64,000 bases of DNA, taken from positions 2,783,001-2,847,000 of the forward strand of contig NZ_CP034443.1 in the NCBI RefSeq assembly GCF_003952365.1, read 5' to 3'. The translations under genes were made by a program, and so were the position numbers. Each line of letters begins with the position of its first letter. Position 1 is the stretch's first letter. Under the pieces are notes generated by a model. It saw only the letters and a list, made by a program, of their open reading frames with translations. It was not told the origin of the DNA and did no database searches. Positions 30,271 to 40,443 of this stretch are shown one piece after another. The stretch comes from Mesorhizobium sp. M9A.F.Ca.ET.002.03.1.2. GTDB lineage: Bacteria > Pseudomonadota > Alphaproteobacteria > Rhizobiales > Rhizobiaceae.

Positions 30271-31728
30271 TCAAATCCCGCCCATGCAAAGATATTTCAT
30301 TTCCAGATAGTCCTCGAGGCCATGGCGGGAACCCTCCCGCCCGATGCCGGATTGTTTGATACCGCCAAACGGTGCCGCCTCCGAGGACATGCGTCCCGTG
30401 TTGATGCCAACCATGCCATATTCCAGAGCCTCTGCCACACGCCAGACCCGCTTCAGGTTTGAGGCATAGAAGTATGCGGCGAGGCCGTAGATCGTGTCAT
30501 TGGCCTCGCGCACGACCTGGTCCGCATCGTTGAAGCGAATGATCGGCGCCAGCGGCCCGAATGTCTCCTCTTGCGCGACTGCCATGACGCTGGAAATCTC
30601 GGTGAGGACCGTGGGTTCGAAAAACGTGCCATTCTTGCCGATACGTTGGCCCCCACATCGTATTGTGCCGCCTTTCGCAATGGCATCTGCGATGTGAGAC
30701 TCGATCTTGGCCAGAGCATGCCTGTCGATGAGCGGTCCGATGTCTACTCCGGCACCGAATCCGTCGCCAACCGACAAGTGCCGGACTTTCTCCACGAATT
30801 TCTTGACGAACTCATCGTGAACGCTCGATTGGACGTAAATACGGTTCGCCGAAACGCAGGTCTGGCCGGCATTGCGAAACTTCGCCTGGATCGCACCGTC
30901 AACAGCAGCGTCGATGTCGGCATCATCGAAGATGATGAAAGGTGCGTTGCCGCCGAGCTCAAGGCTAACCTTCTTGATCTGGTCAGAGCACTGACGCATC
31001 AGCAGCCGCCCGACCTCGGTCGAACCGGTGAAGCTGATCTTGCGGATCTTGGAATTGGTGCAGAGTTCACGGCCGACGCGATCACCTTCGGACGCATAGA
31101 TCAGGTTGACCACGCCATCGGGAAAGCCGGCCTGATGGGCAAGGGCGAACATTGCGCCAGCCACGAGCGGCGTCTGTTCAGCGGGCTTGAGCACGATCGT
31201 GCAGCCCGCAGCCAAGGCCGGCGAGATTTTGCGCGCCACCATGGAGGCCGGGAAATTCCATGGCGTGATCGTGCCAACAACGCCGATGGGCTGCTTGATC
31301 ACTAGCATTCGGCGGTCTGTCGAGGGTGCCGAGATCGTCTCGCCATAGACGCGATTGGCCTCCTCGGCATACCATTGCAGATACGCCGCCGCATGCGATA
31401 CCTCTGACATGGCTTCGGCAAGCGGCTTGCCCATTTCCGCAGTCAGAATCGCGGCGAGATCGCCTGCCTGGTCGATGATCAGCTGATGCCATCGCCAAAG
31501 AACGTCGCTACGCTCTCGGGCAGTCAACGCGGCCCACCCCGACTGCGCAACATAGGCCTTGTCTACCGCAGCACGTGTCTCCTCCACGCCCATATCAGGA
31601 AGCTCTGCCAAAACTTCGCCGGTCGACGGATTGACGACCTCGAACGTCTTATTGCCAACCGGTCTGCCAAGTGCCGGCAGGCGGTCGATGGCTCCAAACA
31701 GGTGCGGGGATTTCAGACGGCGGATCAT
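30271..31728 (-). CDS. gabD: Succinate-semialdehyde dehydrogenase
   Basis: A 485-residue aldehyde dehydrogenase of the GabD family, which oxidises succinate semialdehyde to succinate with NAD(P)+ and so completes the GABA shunt. Visible motifs include the N-terminal FEVVNPSTGEVLAELPDMG, the cofactor segment GTITPWNFPASMVARKISPA, KPAEQTPLVAGAMF, FTGSTEVGRLL, the catalytic Glu in [16 protein letters not shown] and the catalytic Cys in [16 protein letters not shown] start at ATG 31728 (MIRRLKSPHLFGAIDRLPAL); the frame stays open for 132 codons upstream without homology. It lies 423 bases downstream of the M16 gene on the same strand and may share its NifA-dependent transcript. Bacteroid metabolism of GABA is a plausible role. 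Confidence 0.92.
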   Translation of the reverse strand: MIRRLKSPHLFGAIDRLPALGRPVGNKTFEVVNPSTGEVLAELPDMGVEETRAAVDKAYVAQSGWAALTARERSDVLWRWHQLIIDQAGDLAAILTAEMGKPLAEAMSEVSHAAAYLQWYAEEANRVYGETISAPSTDRRMLVIKQPIGVVGTITPWNFPASMVARKISPALAAGCTIVLKPAEQTPLVAGAMFALAHQAGFPDGVVNLIYASEGDRVGRELCTNSKIRKISFTGSTEVGRLLMRQCSDQIKKVSLELGGNAPFIIFDDADIDAAVDGAIQAKFRNAGQTCVSANRIYVQSSVHDEFVKKFVEKVRHLSVGDGFGAGVDIGPLIDRHALAKIESHIADAIAKGGTIRCGGQRIGKNGTFFEPTVLTEISSVMAVAQEETFGPLAPIIRFNDADQVVREANDTIYGLAAYFYASNLKRVWRVAEALEYGMVGINTGRMSSEAAPFGGIKQSGIGREGSRHGLEDYLEMKYLCMGGI

Positions 31729-32151
31729 CGGCAGGCACAGGGGCAATACCGGATTCCTCCTCAACGCAGCGAACATCCAGGTCGACAGGCCGTCGGTGTG
31801 TATTCTGCACCAGCGGGTTCGTCCTAGGGCCTCGGCAAAGCAGCTGGTAGACCAAACATACGACAACAGTTCCGTTAGTTTGAGTGCCCGCGGTTCATCA
31901 GTTGATGGATTGAGCAGCCGGATGTTTGCTTCGTCCACCCGCTGCCTGCTGGTGGCGTGCGAGTGTATTCTGCAAAAGGCGGCATACATGCTGAGGAGCG
32001 CCGTTTCGGCGAGAGGCCCCTGGACCGCCAATGCCGCGCAAGGCCCGCGAAACGACTCCGCGGGTCTGCATGATCTGCTTGGCCCACCGGCCTCCATATT
32101 CGCTCTTCCCACGAGAAGCCCCAAGGAAGAAGGAAGGCGAGATGAGTTTCT
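31729..32151. other. Spacer between the M16 gene and gabD
   Basis: 423 bases that happen to be open in the gabD frame but show no conserved domain. The 130 bases nearest gabD are conserved in the decayed copy (8423-8552), including a segment rich in Arg/Leu codons. No clear promoter is visible; a long transcript from the M16 promoter is possible. Confidence 0.5.
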
Positions 32152-34827
32152 TTACTCATCCTTGCCGCCCAGCGGCGGGCCGACCACCAAAATGGCGGGC
32201 TCGGCCGAAAGCAGCTTCTTGGCCGCCGCCTTGACCTGTTTGAGCGTCACCCGACCGATGCTGCGGGCGCGACGCTGGTTGTAGTCGACGTCGGCCTTGT
32301 GAATCTGCAAATCCAGGAGCCGGTCTGCAATCGAGCTGGTCGAGCCCAGACGGTCAATGGCATAGGTGCCGATCAGGTGCTTCTTCGCCGCCTTGAGCTC
32401 GGCCCCGGTCGGTCCTTGCTGCGCCATCTGCTTTACCACATCTCGCACGATGCTCAGCGTTTGGGCGGCGCAGTCCGAGCGTGTCTCTGTCGTAACCAGA
32501 AGCTTGTCAAGGGTCAGTTCAGAGCTGACGTGATAGGCAAGGCCGCGTTTTTCGCGCACCTCCTCGAAAAGGCGGGAAGTCATGCCCGAGCCGCCGAGGA
32601 TGTCATTCATCAGCACGGTGGCGAAGTGATCCGGCGCGCTACGCTTCACGCCAGGCCAGGCCAATCGCAGCGAAGTCTGCGGCAGGTCGCAGTTCTCCTC
32701 CACCAGTTGGCCGAGCTTCGGTACGACATCGGCGACGGGGGCGAGGGTTTGTTGCTCAGGCAAGTCACCAAACAGCTGGTCGAGCCTTTCCCTCAGCGTG
32801 TTTGCATCAATGTCACCGACCACGGCAATATGGAGCCCGTCGCGAGCGAAAATCGCCTTGTGGAAGGCGAGGAGGTCGGACGGCGTGATGCCGGCGAGGC
32901 TCTCTTTTGTGCCTTCTCCCGGCCTCGAAAAAGGATGCGTGCCATAGATCGCGCGCAGCCATCTGCGCTGAGCGATTGCGTCAGGGTCGCGCTCGCTGCC
33001 GACGATGTCGGAGACAATCTCGGCGCGGACGCGATCGATCGGCCCCTGGTCGAAGCGCGGCGCGTTGAGTGCGAGCCGAAGCAGGCCGAACGCGGCGTCC
33101 TGCTGTTTGGGAAGCATGCACACCGATCCGCAGATGTAGTGTCTTTGCGCCTCCAAACCCATCTCGGCGCCGGCATCGTCGAGCTTCATCTGGAAGGCAT
33201 CGCTGTCGTAATTACCGGCGCCTTCGATGAACAGGCCGGCCATCAGATTGGCCATCCCCTCCTTCCCGACCGGGTCCTGCGTGATGCCGCCGTTGAAGGC
33301 AAAGCCGATGTTGACGATTTCCACTGTGTGGTCCTCCACCAGCCAGGCGATCATGCCCTTTTCGGACTTCACCTCCTGGATGTTCATCGCAGCATGGGGC
33401 TGAGCGCCGAGCGTCATCTCTTCATTCTCCGTCTTGGGCAAGAGATAGCCCGTGGTCGAACGGTCGAACGCGAGATAGCGGGCGGCAACTGCTTTGATTT
33501 GCGCGGCGGTAACCCTGCGGATGCGAGACGGCCGTTCCTCGACATCTTTCACGGTGCCGCCGGTGGCCAGCGTCGAGCCGTATATGCAGGCGAGGTCGTC
33601 CTGGTCGTCTTCGGCAAAGATCATATCGCGCACAAAGCGCTCCTTGGCCTTGCCCAGTTCCTCGCTGCTGACACCATCCTTGGCAATGCGAGCGACTTCG
33701 GCAGCGGCCGCCGCTTCGAGATCGGCCAGCTTGGCATCGCCGCGCGGCGCGCCATAGATGGCGAACCTGGTGTCGTCGAGCATGGTGCCCTGGAAATAGG
33801 CGCAGGCGCTGGAAGCGATACCTTGCTGGACAGCGAGCGCCTGGTAGAGCCGGCTGCGGTTACCGCCGCCGAGAATTTCGGACAGCAGGTCGAGCGCTTC
33901 GGCCTCGCCCGGCTTGGCGGTATGGTAAGACGGCACCACCCACTGCGTCGAAAAACTGGGCACGCTGACGCGGGCGTCGGAGAGCGTGACGGTGCGCCTG
34001 GTGTTCTGCTCGGGCTCAACCGGCCGGATGCGCGGCGGCAGGTCGGGCCCGCGCGCCACCTTGCCATAGGTCTTCTCGGCCAGCACCTTCACCGTCTCCG
34101 GCTCGACATCGCCGGCCACGATCAGCACGGAGTTGTTGGGCCAGTAGTATTTTTCATAGAAGGCGGTGGCGTCGACGCGGTTCAGCTGCTCGATCTCCTG
34201 CATCCAGCCGATGATCGGGATGCGATAGGGCTGGTTCTGCCACAGCGTCGCGTCGATCTCCTCATGGAGCACGTCCTGCGGGTTGGTGTCGGTGCTTGAG
34301 CGGCGCTCCTCGATGACCACGTCGCGCTCGGTCTTGACGACATCGTCGGTGAGGATGAGGTTTCGCATTCGGTCGGCCTCGAAGCTCATCATCAGCTCGA
34401 GCGCCGACGGCGCCACTGTCTGATAGAAGGCGGTGTAGTCGGAGGAGGTGAAGGCATTTTGCGAGCCGCCGATCTCGAACACTGCGCGGTCGAATTCGCC
34501 GGCCGCATGGTTGGTCGTCGCCTTGAACATCAGATGCTCGAAAAAATGGGCAATGCCGGATTTGCCCGGCGGCTCGTCGGCGCTGCCGATCTTGTACCAC
34601 ACCATGTGGGTGACGATCGGCGCCCGGTGGTTGGGAATGACGACCACCTCCATGCCGTTGTCGAGCACGAAATCCGTCGCCTTGCCGTCCTCCCATGCGA
34701 CGGGGATCGGAGCCGTCCTCGCGCCGCCCAACTCGGTCGCAACGGACGTCCTGCGAAGCCCGTGAGTGCGGGGCTTGCTTGGTAGTTCTGATAGGGAGAG
34801 TGGGATTATGGGCTGGGTTCCTGGCAA
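32152..34827 (-). CDS. Double-length M16 zinc peptidase (two fused M16 units)
   Basis: An 891-residue protein made of two M16 (insulinase/pitrilysin) units. The N-terminal unit has the inverted zinc motif HFFEH (94-98) and the downstream Glu174 expected for the third ligand. The second unit (from about 430, [20 protein letters not shown]) has no HxxEH and resembles the non-catalytic partner subunit. In other rhizobia related M16 pairs (such as NGR234 y4wA and y4wB) are separate genes, so this looks like a fusion. The frame begins at a TTG (34827) with AGGA upstream; an ATG at 34853 lies in another frame, so the N-terminus, and whether a signal peptide exists, is unsure. A NifA site and sigma-54 promoter lie 215-305 bases upstream. 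Confidence 0.85.
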   Translation of the reverse strand: MPGTQPIIPLSLSELPSKPRTHGLRRTSVATELGGARTAPIPVAWEDGKATDFVLDNGMEVVVIPNHRAPIVTHMVWYKIGSADEPPGKSGIAHFFEHLMFKATTNHAAGEFDRAVFEIGGSQNAFTSSDYTAFYQTVAPSALELMMSFEADRMRNLILTDDVVKTERDVVIEERRSSTDTNPQDVLHEEIDATLWQNQPYRIPIIGWMQEIEQLNRVDATAFYEKYYWPNNSVLIVAGDVEPETVKVLAEKTYGKVARGPDLPPRIRPVEPEQNTRRTVTLSDARVSVPSFSTQWVVPSYHTAKPGEAEALDLLSEILGGGNRSRLYQALAVQQGIASSACAYFQGTMLDDTRFAIYGAPRGDAKLADLEAAAAAEVARIAKDGVSSEELGKAKERFVRDMIFAEDDQDDLACIYGSTLATGGTVKDVEERPSRIRRVTAAQIKAVAARYLAFDRSTTGYLLPKTENEEMTLGAQPHAAMNIQEVKSEKGMIAWLVEDHTVEIVNIGFAFNGGITQDPVGKEGMANLMAGLFIEGAGNYDSDAFQMKLDDAGAEMGLEAQRHYICGSVCMLPKQQDAAFGLLRLALNAPRFDQGPIDRVRAEIVSDIVGSERDPDAIAQRRWLRAIYGTHPFSRPGEGTKESLAGITPSDLLAFHKAIFARDGLHIAVVGDIDANTLRERLDQLFGDLPEQQTLAPVADVVPKLGQLVEENCDLPQTSLRLAWPGVKRSAPDHFATVLMNDILGGSGMTSRLFEEVREKRGLAYHVSSELTLDKLLVTTETRSDCAAQTLSIVRDVVKQMAQQGPTGAELKAAKKHLIGTYAIDRLGSTSSIADRLLDLQIHKADVDYNQRRARSIGRVTLKQVKAAAKKLLSAEPAILVVGPPLGGKDE

Positions 34828-35040
34828 AGTGATTTGTTCCTCATTTTGAAGGCTCTATGTCTCCCGACGCCTATTGGGAGAAAGTGGATCGGCACGCGAC
34901 GCCGAGCCAGATGAGCCGTCAGCGTGTTGCCGGGCCTGACGCGGGCCTCATCTTTGGATGCGTCCGGGGAACGTTCGGCAGTATTTTGGTGAGGCCATGG
35001 GAAGTCTGCTCGTTATCCATTGGGTGTTTGCGGATACCTG

Positions 35041-35057
35041 AGCATGCGCCGTGCCAA
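35041..35057 (-). promoter_or_regulatory. Sigma-54 promoter of the M16 gene
   Basis: Read on the minus strand, TTGGCACGGCGCATGCT has TGGCACG at -24, ATGCT at -12 and GG-N10-GC spacing. It is 214 bases upstream of the M16 start and 60 bases downstream of a perfect NifA site, in the right orientation. Confidence 0.8.
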
Positions 35058-35116
35058 GTAAGAAAGCCCCGATTTGCAAGGTTTGATCCAACCTTGATAC
35101 TTGCGATATCCGACAT

Positions 35117-35132
35117 TGTCGGGCATCCGACA
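35117..35132. promoter_or_regulatory. NifA upstream activator site
   Basis: TGT-CGGGCATCCG-ACA is an exact TGT-N10-ACA site, about 60 bases upstream of the sigma-54 promoter at 35041-35057. The site is symmetrical, so it serves either strand. Confidence 0.75.
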
Positions 35133-35506
35133 GAAAGCGCCTTTCGCCGGCGCGCCGGCTACGGCGCTCGCCTCCTCCGGCGTGACGACGATCCTTTGGC
35201 GGGCGCCGCGCACACCGATCTGCCCGCCTATCAGCACCGCGACATCGAAGGACAACGCGATCGTGACTGATGGGTCTTACGCAAACATGCAGCAGTGCCA
35301 CCGCCATCAGGACTTCATCCGCCCCTCAAAGCCCCGAGCGCGAGGGGACGACGTGTAAGGCAACATGTCATCCTCGACAATGATGCCGCGCATAAAGAGG
35401 TAAGGTCCCTCGTCGTACCGGCGAGCCCCTTCGCTGGGTTCGCCGAGGGTCTGGTTTGCGAACGTCGACCGACAGCATCACGCATGGGCGGCCGGATCGA
35501 TAGACA

Positions 35507-35522
35507 AGCATTGACCGTGCCA
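35507..35522 (-). promoter_or_regulatory. Sigma-54-like site, no clear target
   Basis: On the minus strand TGGCACGGTCAATGCT has TGGCACG at -24 and ATGCT at -12 with exact spacing. I found no TGT-N10-ACA site upstream of it and no recognisable gene between it and 35133, so it may be a relic or chance match. Confidence 0.35.
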
Positions 35523-35639
35523 CCAGCGCATTGAGGGCAGCGCAGAGTCCAATTGGCCTGTGCCAGCCGGTATGTTGGAGCTTCAAGTGTGGCCAGCCAA
35601 GCGGGCTGAGGCCATGGAACTCCTGATATCCTGGACAGT

Positions 35640-36060
35640 CCAGATTGCAACGCACGACGCCTTTGGTCATCGCCCGAACGTTCATTGACGCTCAGCGAAG
35701 CTTGCGTCATCCGGACGATCTGGGAAAAGCTTGGCCGGGCCGGCGCCTTCCCAGGCGCACGGGACGCGCGACGACCCATGTGGACCTTGGATTTCACTCC
35801 GCACCTACGCTGCTTTGGCCTTGTCAGCAGCCTGGGCGGCATAGCTGAGTCCCGCCCTTGCTCAATCTGCCAAACCATCTCGCTCACAATCGATCGGGTG
35901 GTTTGTGCCGTCTGAACGCGCATTGTCAACTTGCCGACAGTCTGGGGTTCCGAACCCGACAGTTGATTCAAACCGACAATGGCCCGCCTCAGAAGCAGGC
36001 AACCGCGCTTCGTAGCAGGCCGAAGCTAATCGAGGTTCGCGGGTCTCGGTTTGAGTGTGC
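35640..36060 (+). pseudogene. Possible IS481/IS3-type transposase remnant
   Basis: Plus-strand frames contain IDRVVCAV and then, after frame change, LADSLGFRTRQLIQTDNGP, which resembles the RTDNGPEF segment of rve-domain transposases. Nothing else of the domain can be joined. A weak call. Confidence 0.35.
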
Positions 36061-36420
36061 AGTGTCGCTGCGCGCCTGATCTTTCGGTCTGATGACAAAA
36101 ACGTCGTCATTTTGGCCGACGATATCGGTCGGGAGCGGGTATTGCGGTCGAGCAGCGACCCAAGCACGTCCACAAGATGTGCCGAGTTTGCAGGGTTGGG
36201 TCATTGTTTCTGTCGACGTTTGAGCGACAGCGCACGACGAAACGTCTGGCATACGCCTCGTCTGGCACGCGCCTCGCGTGTGTGGCAGGTGCTGCTGGAG
36301 ATCAGGCGGTCGAGTGGGCCTTGCAATTTTCCGATTTTGCTGCGCCTAAAGTCTCGTGTACAAATCAGGCTGGCGTGAATGGCCTGCCTAAGTTGCGACT
36401 TGTTACAAAGGAATGGATAT

Positions 36421-36633
36421 ATGGCGACTGGAACGGTGAAGTGGTTCAACAGCACCAAGGGTTTTGGTTTTATTCAGCCCGACAACGGCGGTCAGGATGT
36501 CTTTGTCCACATTTCCGCTGTTGAACGAGCGGGCCTGTCGACCCTTAATGAGGGCCAGAAGATAAACTACGAGGTCGAACAGGATCGCCGCACCGGCAAG
36601 TCCTCTGCAGGCAGCCTCAGCAAGGCTGGCTAA
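36421..36633 (+). CDS. cspA: Cold-shock domain protein
   Basis: A 70-residue cold-shock protein covering the single CSD fold, with RNP1 KGFGFIQP and RNP2 VFVHIS. CspA-type proteins bind single-stranded RNA and act as RNA chaperones. The ATG at 36421 follows AAGGAATGGAT. The length is normal. It is convergent with mucR, with a strong hairpin between them. Whether it is cold-induced or constitutive cannot be told. Confidence 0.93.
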   Translation: MATGTVKWFNSTKGFGFIQPDNGGQDVFVHISAVERAGLSTLNEGQKINYEVEQDRRTGKSSAGSLSKAG

Positions 36634-36770
36634 CGCGTGCGGCAAGGATGCGGCATACTCCGGACGCATTGACCGGCTCGAAACACGGCCGGAGCATGCA
36701 ACCAGGTAATGCCGCGGCAGCGATTGCTGGAGCCGTCGCGAATTCCTCTGGAATGAGGCTCTTGGACGGG

Positions 36771-36797
36771 AAAGGCGGGGCTCGTCCCCGCCTTTTG
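36771..36797. terminator. Bidirectional factor-independent terminator
   Basis: AAAGGCGGGG-CTCGT-CCCCGCCTTTT forms a 10-bp GC-rich stem with a 5-base loop and a T run on the plus strand (A run before it, so it works on the minus strand too). It lies between the convergent cspA and mucR genes. Confidence 0.88.
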
Positions 36798-36855
36798 ATT
36801 CCGCGCAGATTGGGCCTACGGCTGCCGCGCGTCCCGAACGACTGTTGATACGGAT

Positions 36856-37326
36856 TTAGGCTGCGACCTTTTTGCGGGTCCGTTTCGCCGGCGCCGGCAC
36901 CGGGGCTTCCGGCTCTTTCGGTTTGCGGCCGAGTCCTATGGTCTTGGCCAAGGCGGAGCGCGTAGCGGCGTAGTTCGGCGCCACCATCGGATAATCCGAC
37001 GGCAGACCCCATTTGGCGCGATATTCGTCCGGGGTCAGACCATAGTGCGTCGACAGATGGCGCTTTAGCGATTTGAATTTCTTGCCGTCTTCAAGGCTAA
37101 TGATGTAGTCCGGTTCGATCGACTTTTTGATCGGGACAGCAGGTTTTTTCACAGGCACAGGCTCTTCTGCCGGTATTAGTCCGGCCGTGCCTTTTAGAGC
37201 CCCGTGCACTTGGGCGATCAGGGCAGGAAGCTCCCCCGCCGGGACGGGGTTGTTGGAGACGTAGGCTGATACAACATCGGCAGTGAGCTCGATGAGGATG
37301 TCGGTGTTGTGGGCTTCTTCTGTCAT
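36856..37326 (-). CDS. mucR: Ros/MucR-family transcriptional regulator lacking the zinc cysteines
   Basis: A 156-residue Ros/MucR protein. The DNA-binding region DYIISLEDGKKFKSLKRHLS (73-92) and THYGLTPDEYRAKWGLPSDY followed by PMVAPNYAATRSALAK is typical. MucR proteins regulate exopolysaccharide, motility and symbiosis genes. In Ros the zinc is held by a CxxC pair and two His; here the Cys positions are Ser77 and Asp80, while His90 and His94 remain, so it belongs to the variants reported from M. loti that fold without zinc. I start at ATG 37326 because CGGAGAAG precedes it; the open frame upstream is not conserved. It sits next to the T3SS cluster, but control of it is only a guess. Confidence 0.85.
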   Translation of the reverse strand: MTEEAHNTDILIELTADVVSAYVSNNPVPAGELPALIAQVHGALKGTAGLIPAEEPVPVKKPAVPIKKSIEPDYIISLEDGKKFKSLKRHLSTHYGLTPDEYRAKWGLPSDYPMVAPNYAATRSALAKTIGLGRKPKEPEAPVPAPAKRTRKKVAA

Positions 37327-37792
37327 AAACTTCTCCGGGCAGCTTGAAACACAGTCGGGCGAAGTGTCGCTACATAGTGGCGGTTGCCGCTGAAAGCAAA
37401 TGGATCGACGGGTGCGCTGCTCCCCACCATTGAAGTCTCGGGGACGTATCCCGTCATCGTCCATCGGCCTAGAGGCAGCGTATTGCATTATGGGAGCGGT
37501 CGCGCCTGCCCCAAGTTAGAGGCAGGCATTCGCGCGTGAATTAATCAAATCCATCCTGAGCGTATCTCGCGTGGCAACCACGAAGGCGCTCTGGCAACGA
37601 AGCGAGGCGGATGGCCTTGCGGGTGGCCGAGAGATGTCATCCGGCTCTCCTGCCGACCTCTGCCGGCCAGATCTGGAGCAACAGCTTTGCGCAGATATGG
37701 CTCTCTTCAGAGGCCATCTATGATGGGAGCCGAGCGCGTCTCGAGCCGGGGAATAGGCTGCACATGCGCTGTGCCCACCTATTGCGATCGTG
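37327..37792. other. Intergenic region, no gene recognised
   Basis: 466 bases between mucR (start) and the end of y4yS. No domain-bearing frame. Presumably holds the mucR promoter and the 3' end of the T3SS transcript. Confidence 0.45.
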
Positions 37793-38326
37793 CTAACCTT
37801 GGCTGTTCGGACTTGCCGTTAAGGCAAGCGACAGATTGAAGTTATGCTGCACCATCTGATTCCCTGGCTCGGTTTCGAGAGCTCGCCGATACAGGGCCTG
37901 TGCCGCGTCATGCCGCCCCTCAATGTCCAAGATCACGCCCTTCGCATTCAATGCACGTACGTTTGCTGGGGCTGCAACCAAGACGCTGTCGAGCACCTCA
38001 ACCGCTTCGTGCGGGCGCTTCTGGGCCACCAAGGCTTTTGTAAGCCGTATCGCCGCATCAACATTGTCCGGGTGCTGCTTCACCTCATCCCGCAAAGCCC
38101 GCTCTTGAACATCCTGACCAACTTCGCGCAAAATGCGTTCGCGCATAGCCGGATCGATTTGATCGGCGCTGAGCAACTCTGGGGAAGATGTCTCCTGCAC
38201 GGAAAGAGCGGGCTTTTGCCAGCTGGCGCAACCGCCCAAAGGCAGAATGGCGAGTACGGCAAAAAGAAGTGAGCTCCGGCGCAGAAACATAGGCGATGGA
38301 GAAACTGTATTTCTAACAAATTTCAT
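37793..38326 (-). CDS. TPR lipoprotein of the T3SS cluster (Y4yS-like)
   Basis: A 177-residue protein with a lipoprotein signal (FAVLAILPLGGC, Cys at about residue 33) and TPR repeats in the second half (HPDNVDAAIRLTKALVAQKR, VRALNAKGVILDIEGRHDAA). Its position after rhcV matches y4yS of NGR234. Such lipoproteins may act as pilotins that help place the secretin in the outer membrane; this role is inferred. The ATG at 38326 follows CCGAGAGATAAT. Last gene of the nopC-nopA-sctD-rhcV unit. Confidence 0.82.
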   Translation of the reverse strand: MKFVRNTVSPSPMFLRRSSLLFAVLAILPLGGCASWQKPALSVQETSSPELLSADQIDPAMRERILREVGQDVQERALRDEVKQHPDNVDAAIRLTKALVAQKRPHEAVEVLDSVLVAAPANVRALNAKGVILDIEGRHDAAQALYRRALETEPGNQMVQHNFNLSLALTASPNSQG

Positions 38327-38379
38327 ATTATCTCTCGGTTATCAGGGAGGCGGGTCGCGTTCAGTTAGGAAAGGTGGAA

Positions 38380-40443
38380 CTACTCTAACAATCCGCTGTT
38401 CGATCCGTGCGGGAGTTTGACGGATCCTGCCGGGCGAATTGTAAAGTCGGAGGCGAGGTCTTGATAAGACAGCACGGCGAGATCGATCCCGTTTCGCGTC
38501 AGAAAGCCGCGGACGAAACGTCGGACATCCATTGACGTCAACAGAATAGGGCGGGTTTGACCCGGTTCTGTGTTCGAAAGGACCTGACGTATCTGTGATA
38601 GCATCGCTTCGCTTTGCCGATCCTCCAGTGCGAGATAGGGGCCTGCATCCGAATCTCGAACCGCGCCACGCATCACATCCTCGCTCTCGCGTTCGACGAC
38701 CAGGGCGGACACGATGCCCTCGGTGTTGGCATAGCGGTGGCAGATCTGTCGCTTCAAACCAGAACGGACATATTCCGTCAGCAGGGCAACGTTTTGCTCA
38801 CGCTCGCTCCATTCGGCCAATGCCTCCAACACGAGACGGGTGTGGCGGATTGGGATACCTTCCTCCAGGAGGCGGCGCAGAACATCGGCAATCCGAGGAA
38901 TCGGCGTCGTGCGCAGCACCTCTTTCACAAGATCAGAATATTCCTGCTCCATTCGGCCCAGGAAATGTCGGGTCTCTTGGATGCCCACCAATCGCGGTGC
39001 GTAGCGGGTCAACGTTGCATGGACGCGCAAGGCGAGGAGTTCGCCGGGAGCCCAATGCTCCGTGCCGGCGCCCGTAAGGGCCTGTGCAGGGGTATGTTCG
39101 ACCGGGAGTCTGTCCGTTTTCGGCTCACGCCTAAGGGGGATACCGCTCGAGTCGACGTGCGCTACATCGGCTCGGAGCGTCATCTGGCTTGGATCTATCG
39201 CGTCCTGTTCGACTGGCACGCCCTCGACATCTATCCGGAATTGCGATGTAGGCAGCTGCTCGTCAACCAAGACAGGGATGCGGGGAACGATAATGCCCAG
39301 ATCGGCTGTGACCAGGAGCGAAACGCGCCCAATATGTTTTTGCAATTCGGCTTGATCGATCGCCTGCATAAGATTTGGCGCTAAAAAAAATGCGATCGGG
39401 AATTCCTTCGCAGGCGCGGCTTGCTTAGGCTCCGCTGCAGTTCCATCTTTCGCATCGGCAGTGCCGGCGCCCAGCACATCAGCCTTGACAATGCTTACCG
39501 CAGCGAACACTGCGGCCAGCATCAGAAAGACGGGGAGGGGAAACCCAGGAACGAACCCCATCACGACCAGGACGCCGGCCGCCAGCCGCAAGGCTCGAGT
39601 ACTGGCCGTGAGCTGACTGACCATTTCGGTACCGAGGTTGATCCTCGCCGTCCCAGTCACACGGGTGACGATGGTCGCCGCAGTAATGGAGAGCAGAAGG
39701 GCCGGAATCTGCGATATCAATGCATCGCCTATCGTCAGCAGAGTATAGTGATGCAGCACCTCGCCGAAGGACATGCCCTTGGAGAGCAGACCGATCGAAA
39801 TTCCACCCAGCATGTTGATGCAGATAACCACCAGCCCGGCGATGGAATCGCCCTTCACAAATTTCATCGCGCCGTCCATCGCGCCATATAGTTGGCTTTC
39901 CTTCTCCAATTCGGCGCGCCGCCGGCGGGATTCGTTGGCATCGATGTGGCCGTTGCGTAGCTCTGCGTCGACCGCCATTTGCTTGCCCGGCAGAGCATCC
40001 AGCGTGAAACGCGCCGCCACTTCTGCCACCCGTTCGGCACCCTTCGCGAGGACCATGAATTGCACCATGGTGACGACCAGAAATATGACGAAACCCACCA
40101 CGATATTGCCTGAGATGACGAAATCGCCAAAGGTATGAATAATGCTGCCGGCCTCCCCCTCGGCCAGGATCAGTCGCGTCGTTGCGACCGTCAGCGCGAG
40201 ACGGAATACAGTGGAAATCAAAATAACGCCGGGCAAAGAGGAAAAATCAAGTGGAGTACTGACATACAGGGCAACCATCATCAGCAGTATGGCCAACCCC
40301 ATATTGAATCCTATCAGTGCGTCGACCACCACGACCGGGATAGGCATGACCATCATCGCGACAGCCAGAAGCAGCATCAACGCAACCATTAAATCCGGGC
40401 TGGCCGGCGCACGCTTGATGAAGTCACGCAGGACGTTGGCCAT
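38380..40443 (-). CDS. rhcV: T3SS export gate protein RhcV (SctV)
   Basis: A 687-residue member of the FlhA/SctV family, the nonameric export gate of the inner membrane. The N-terminal half has about eight membrane helices, with the family signatures FRLALTVATTRLILAEGEAG and AARFTLDALPGKQMAVDAEL. The cytoplasmic C-terminal half binds chaperone-substrate complexes and includes RYAPRLVGIQETRHFLGRME and YANTEGIVSALVVE. The length is normal and the frame intact. AAAGGTGTCTCG precedes the ATG. It lies in a leftward unit driven by the tts box at 42388. Confidence 0.96.
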   Translation of the reverse strand: MANVLRDFIKRAPASPDLMVALMLLLAVAMMVMPIPVVVVDALIGFNMGLAILLMMVALYVSTPLDFSSLPGVILISTVFRLALTVATTRLILAEGEAGSIIHTFGDFVISGNIVVGFVIFLVVTMVQFMVLAKGAERVAEVAARFTLDALPGKQMAVDAELRNGHIDANESRRRRAELEKESQLYGAMDGAMKFVKGDSIAGLVVICINMLGGISIGLLSKGMSFGEVLHHYTLLTIGDALISQIPALLLSITAATIVTRVTGTARINLGTEMVSQLTASTRALRLAAGVLVVMGFVPGFPLPVFLMLAAVFAAVSIVKADVLGAGTADAKDGTAAEPKQAAPAKEFPIAFFLAPNLMQAIDQAELQKHIGRVSLLVTADLGIIVPRIPVLVDEQLPTSQFRIDVEGVPVEQDAIDPSQMTLRADVAHVDSSGIPLRREPKTDRLPVEHTPAQALTGAGTEHWAPGELLALRVHATLTRYAPRLVGIQETRHFLGRMEQEYSDLVKEVLRTTPIPRIADVLRRLLEEGIPIRHTRLVLEALAEWSEREQNVALLTEYVRSGLKRQICHRYANTEGIVSALVVERESEDVMRGAVRDSDAGPYLALEDRQSEAMLSQIRQVLSNTEPGQTRPILLTSMDVRRFVRGFLTRNGIDLAVLSYQDLASDFTIRPAGSVKLPHGSNSGLLE

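Noticed and set aside
32299..34299. A 666-codon open frame on the plus strand opposite the M16 gene
   Set aside because: It has no domain, His/Arg-rich composition typical of antisense frames in GC-rich DNA, and the M16 frame on the other strand is clearly real.
38595..39384. Plus-strand open frames of 160-256 codons opposite rhcV
   Set aside because: They are shadows of the rhcV coding sequence without conserved motifs.
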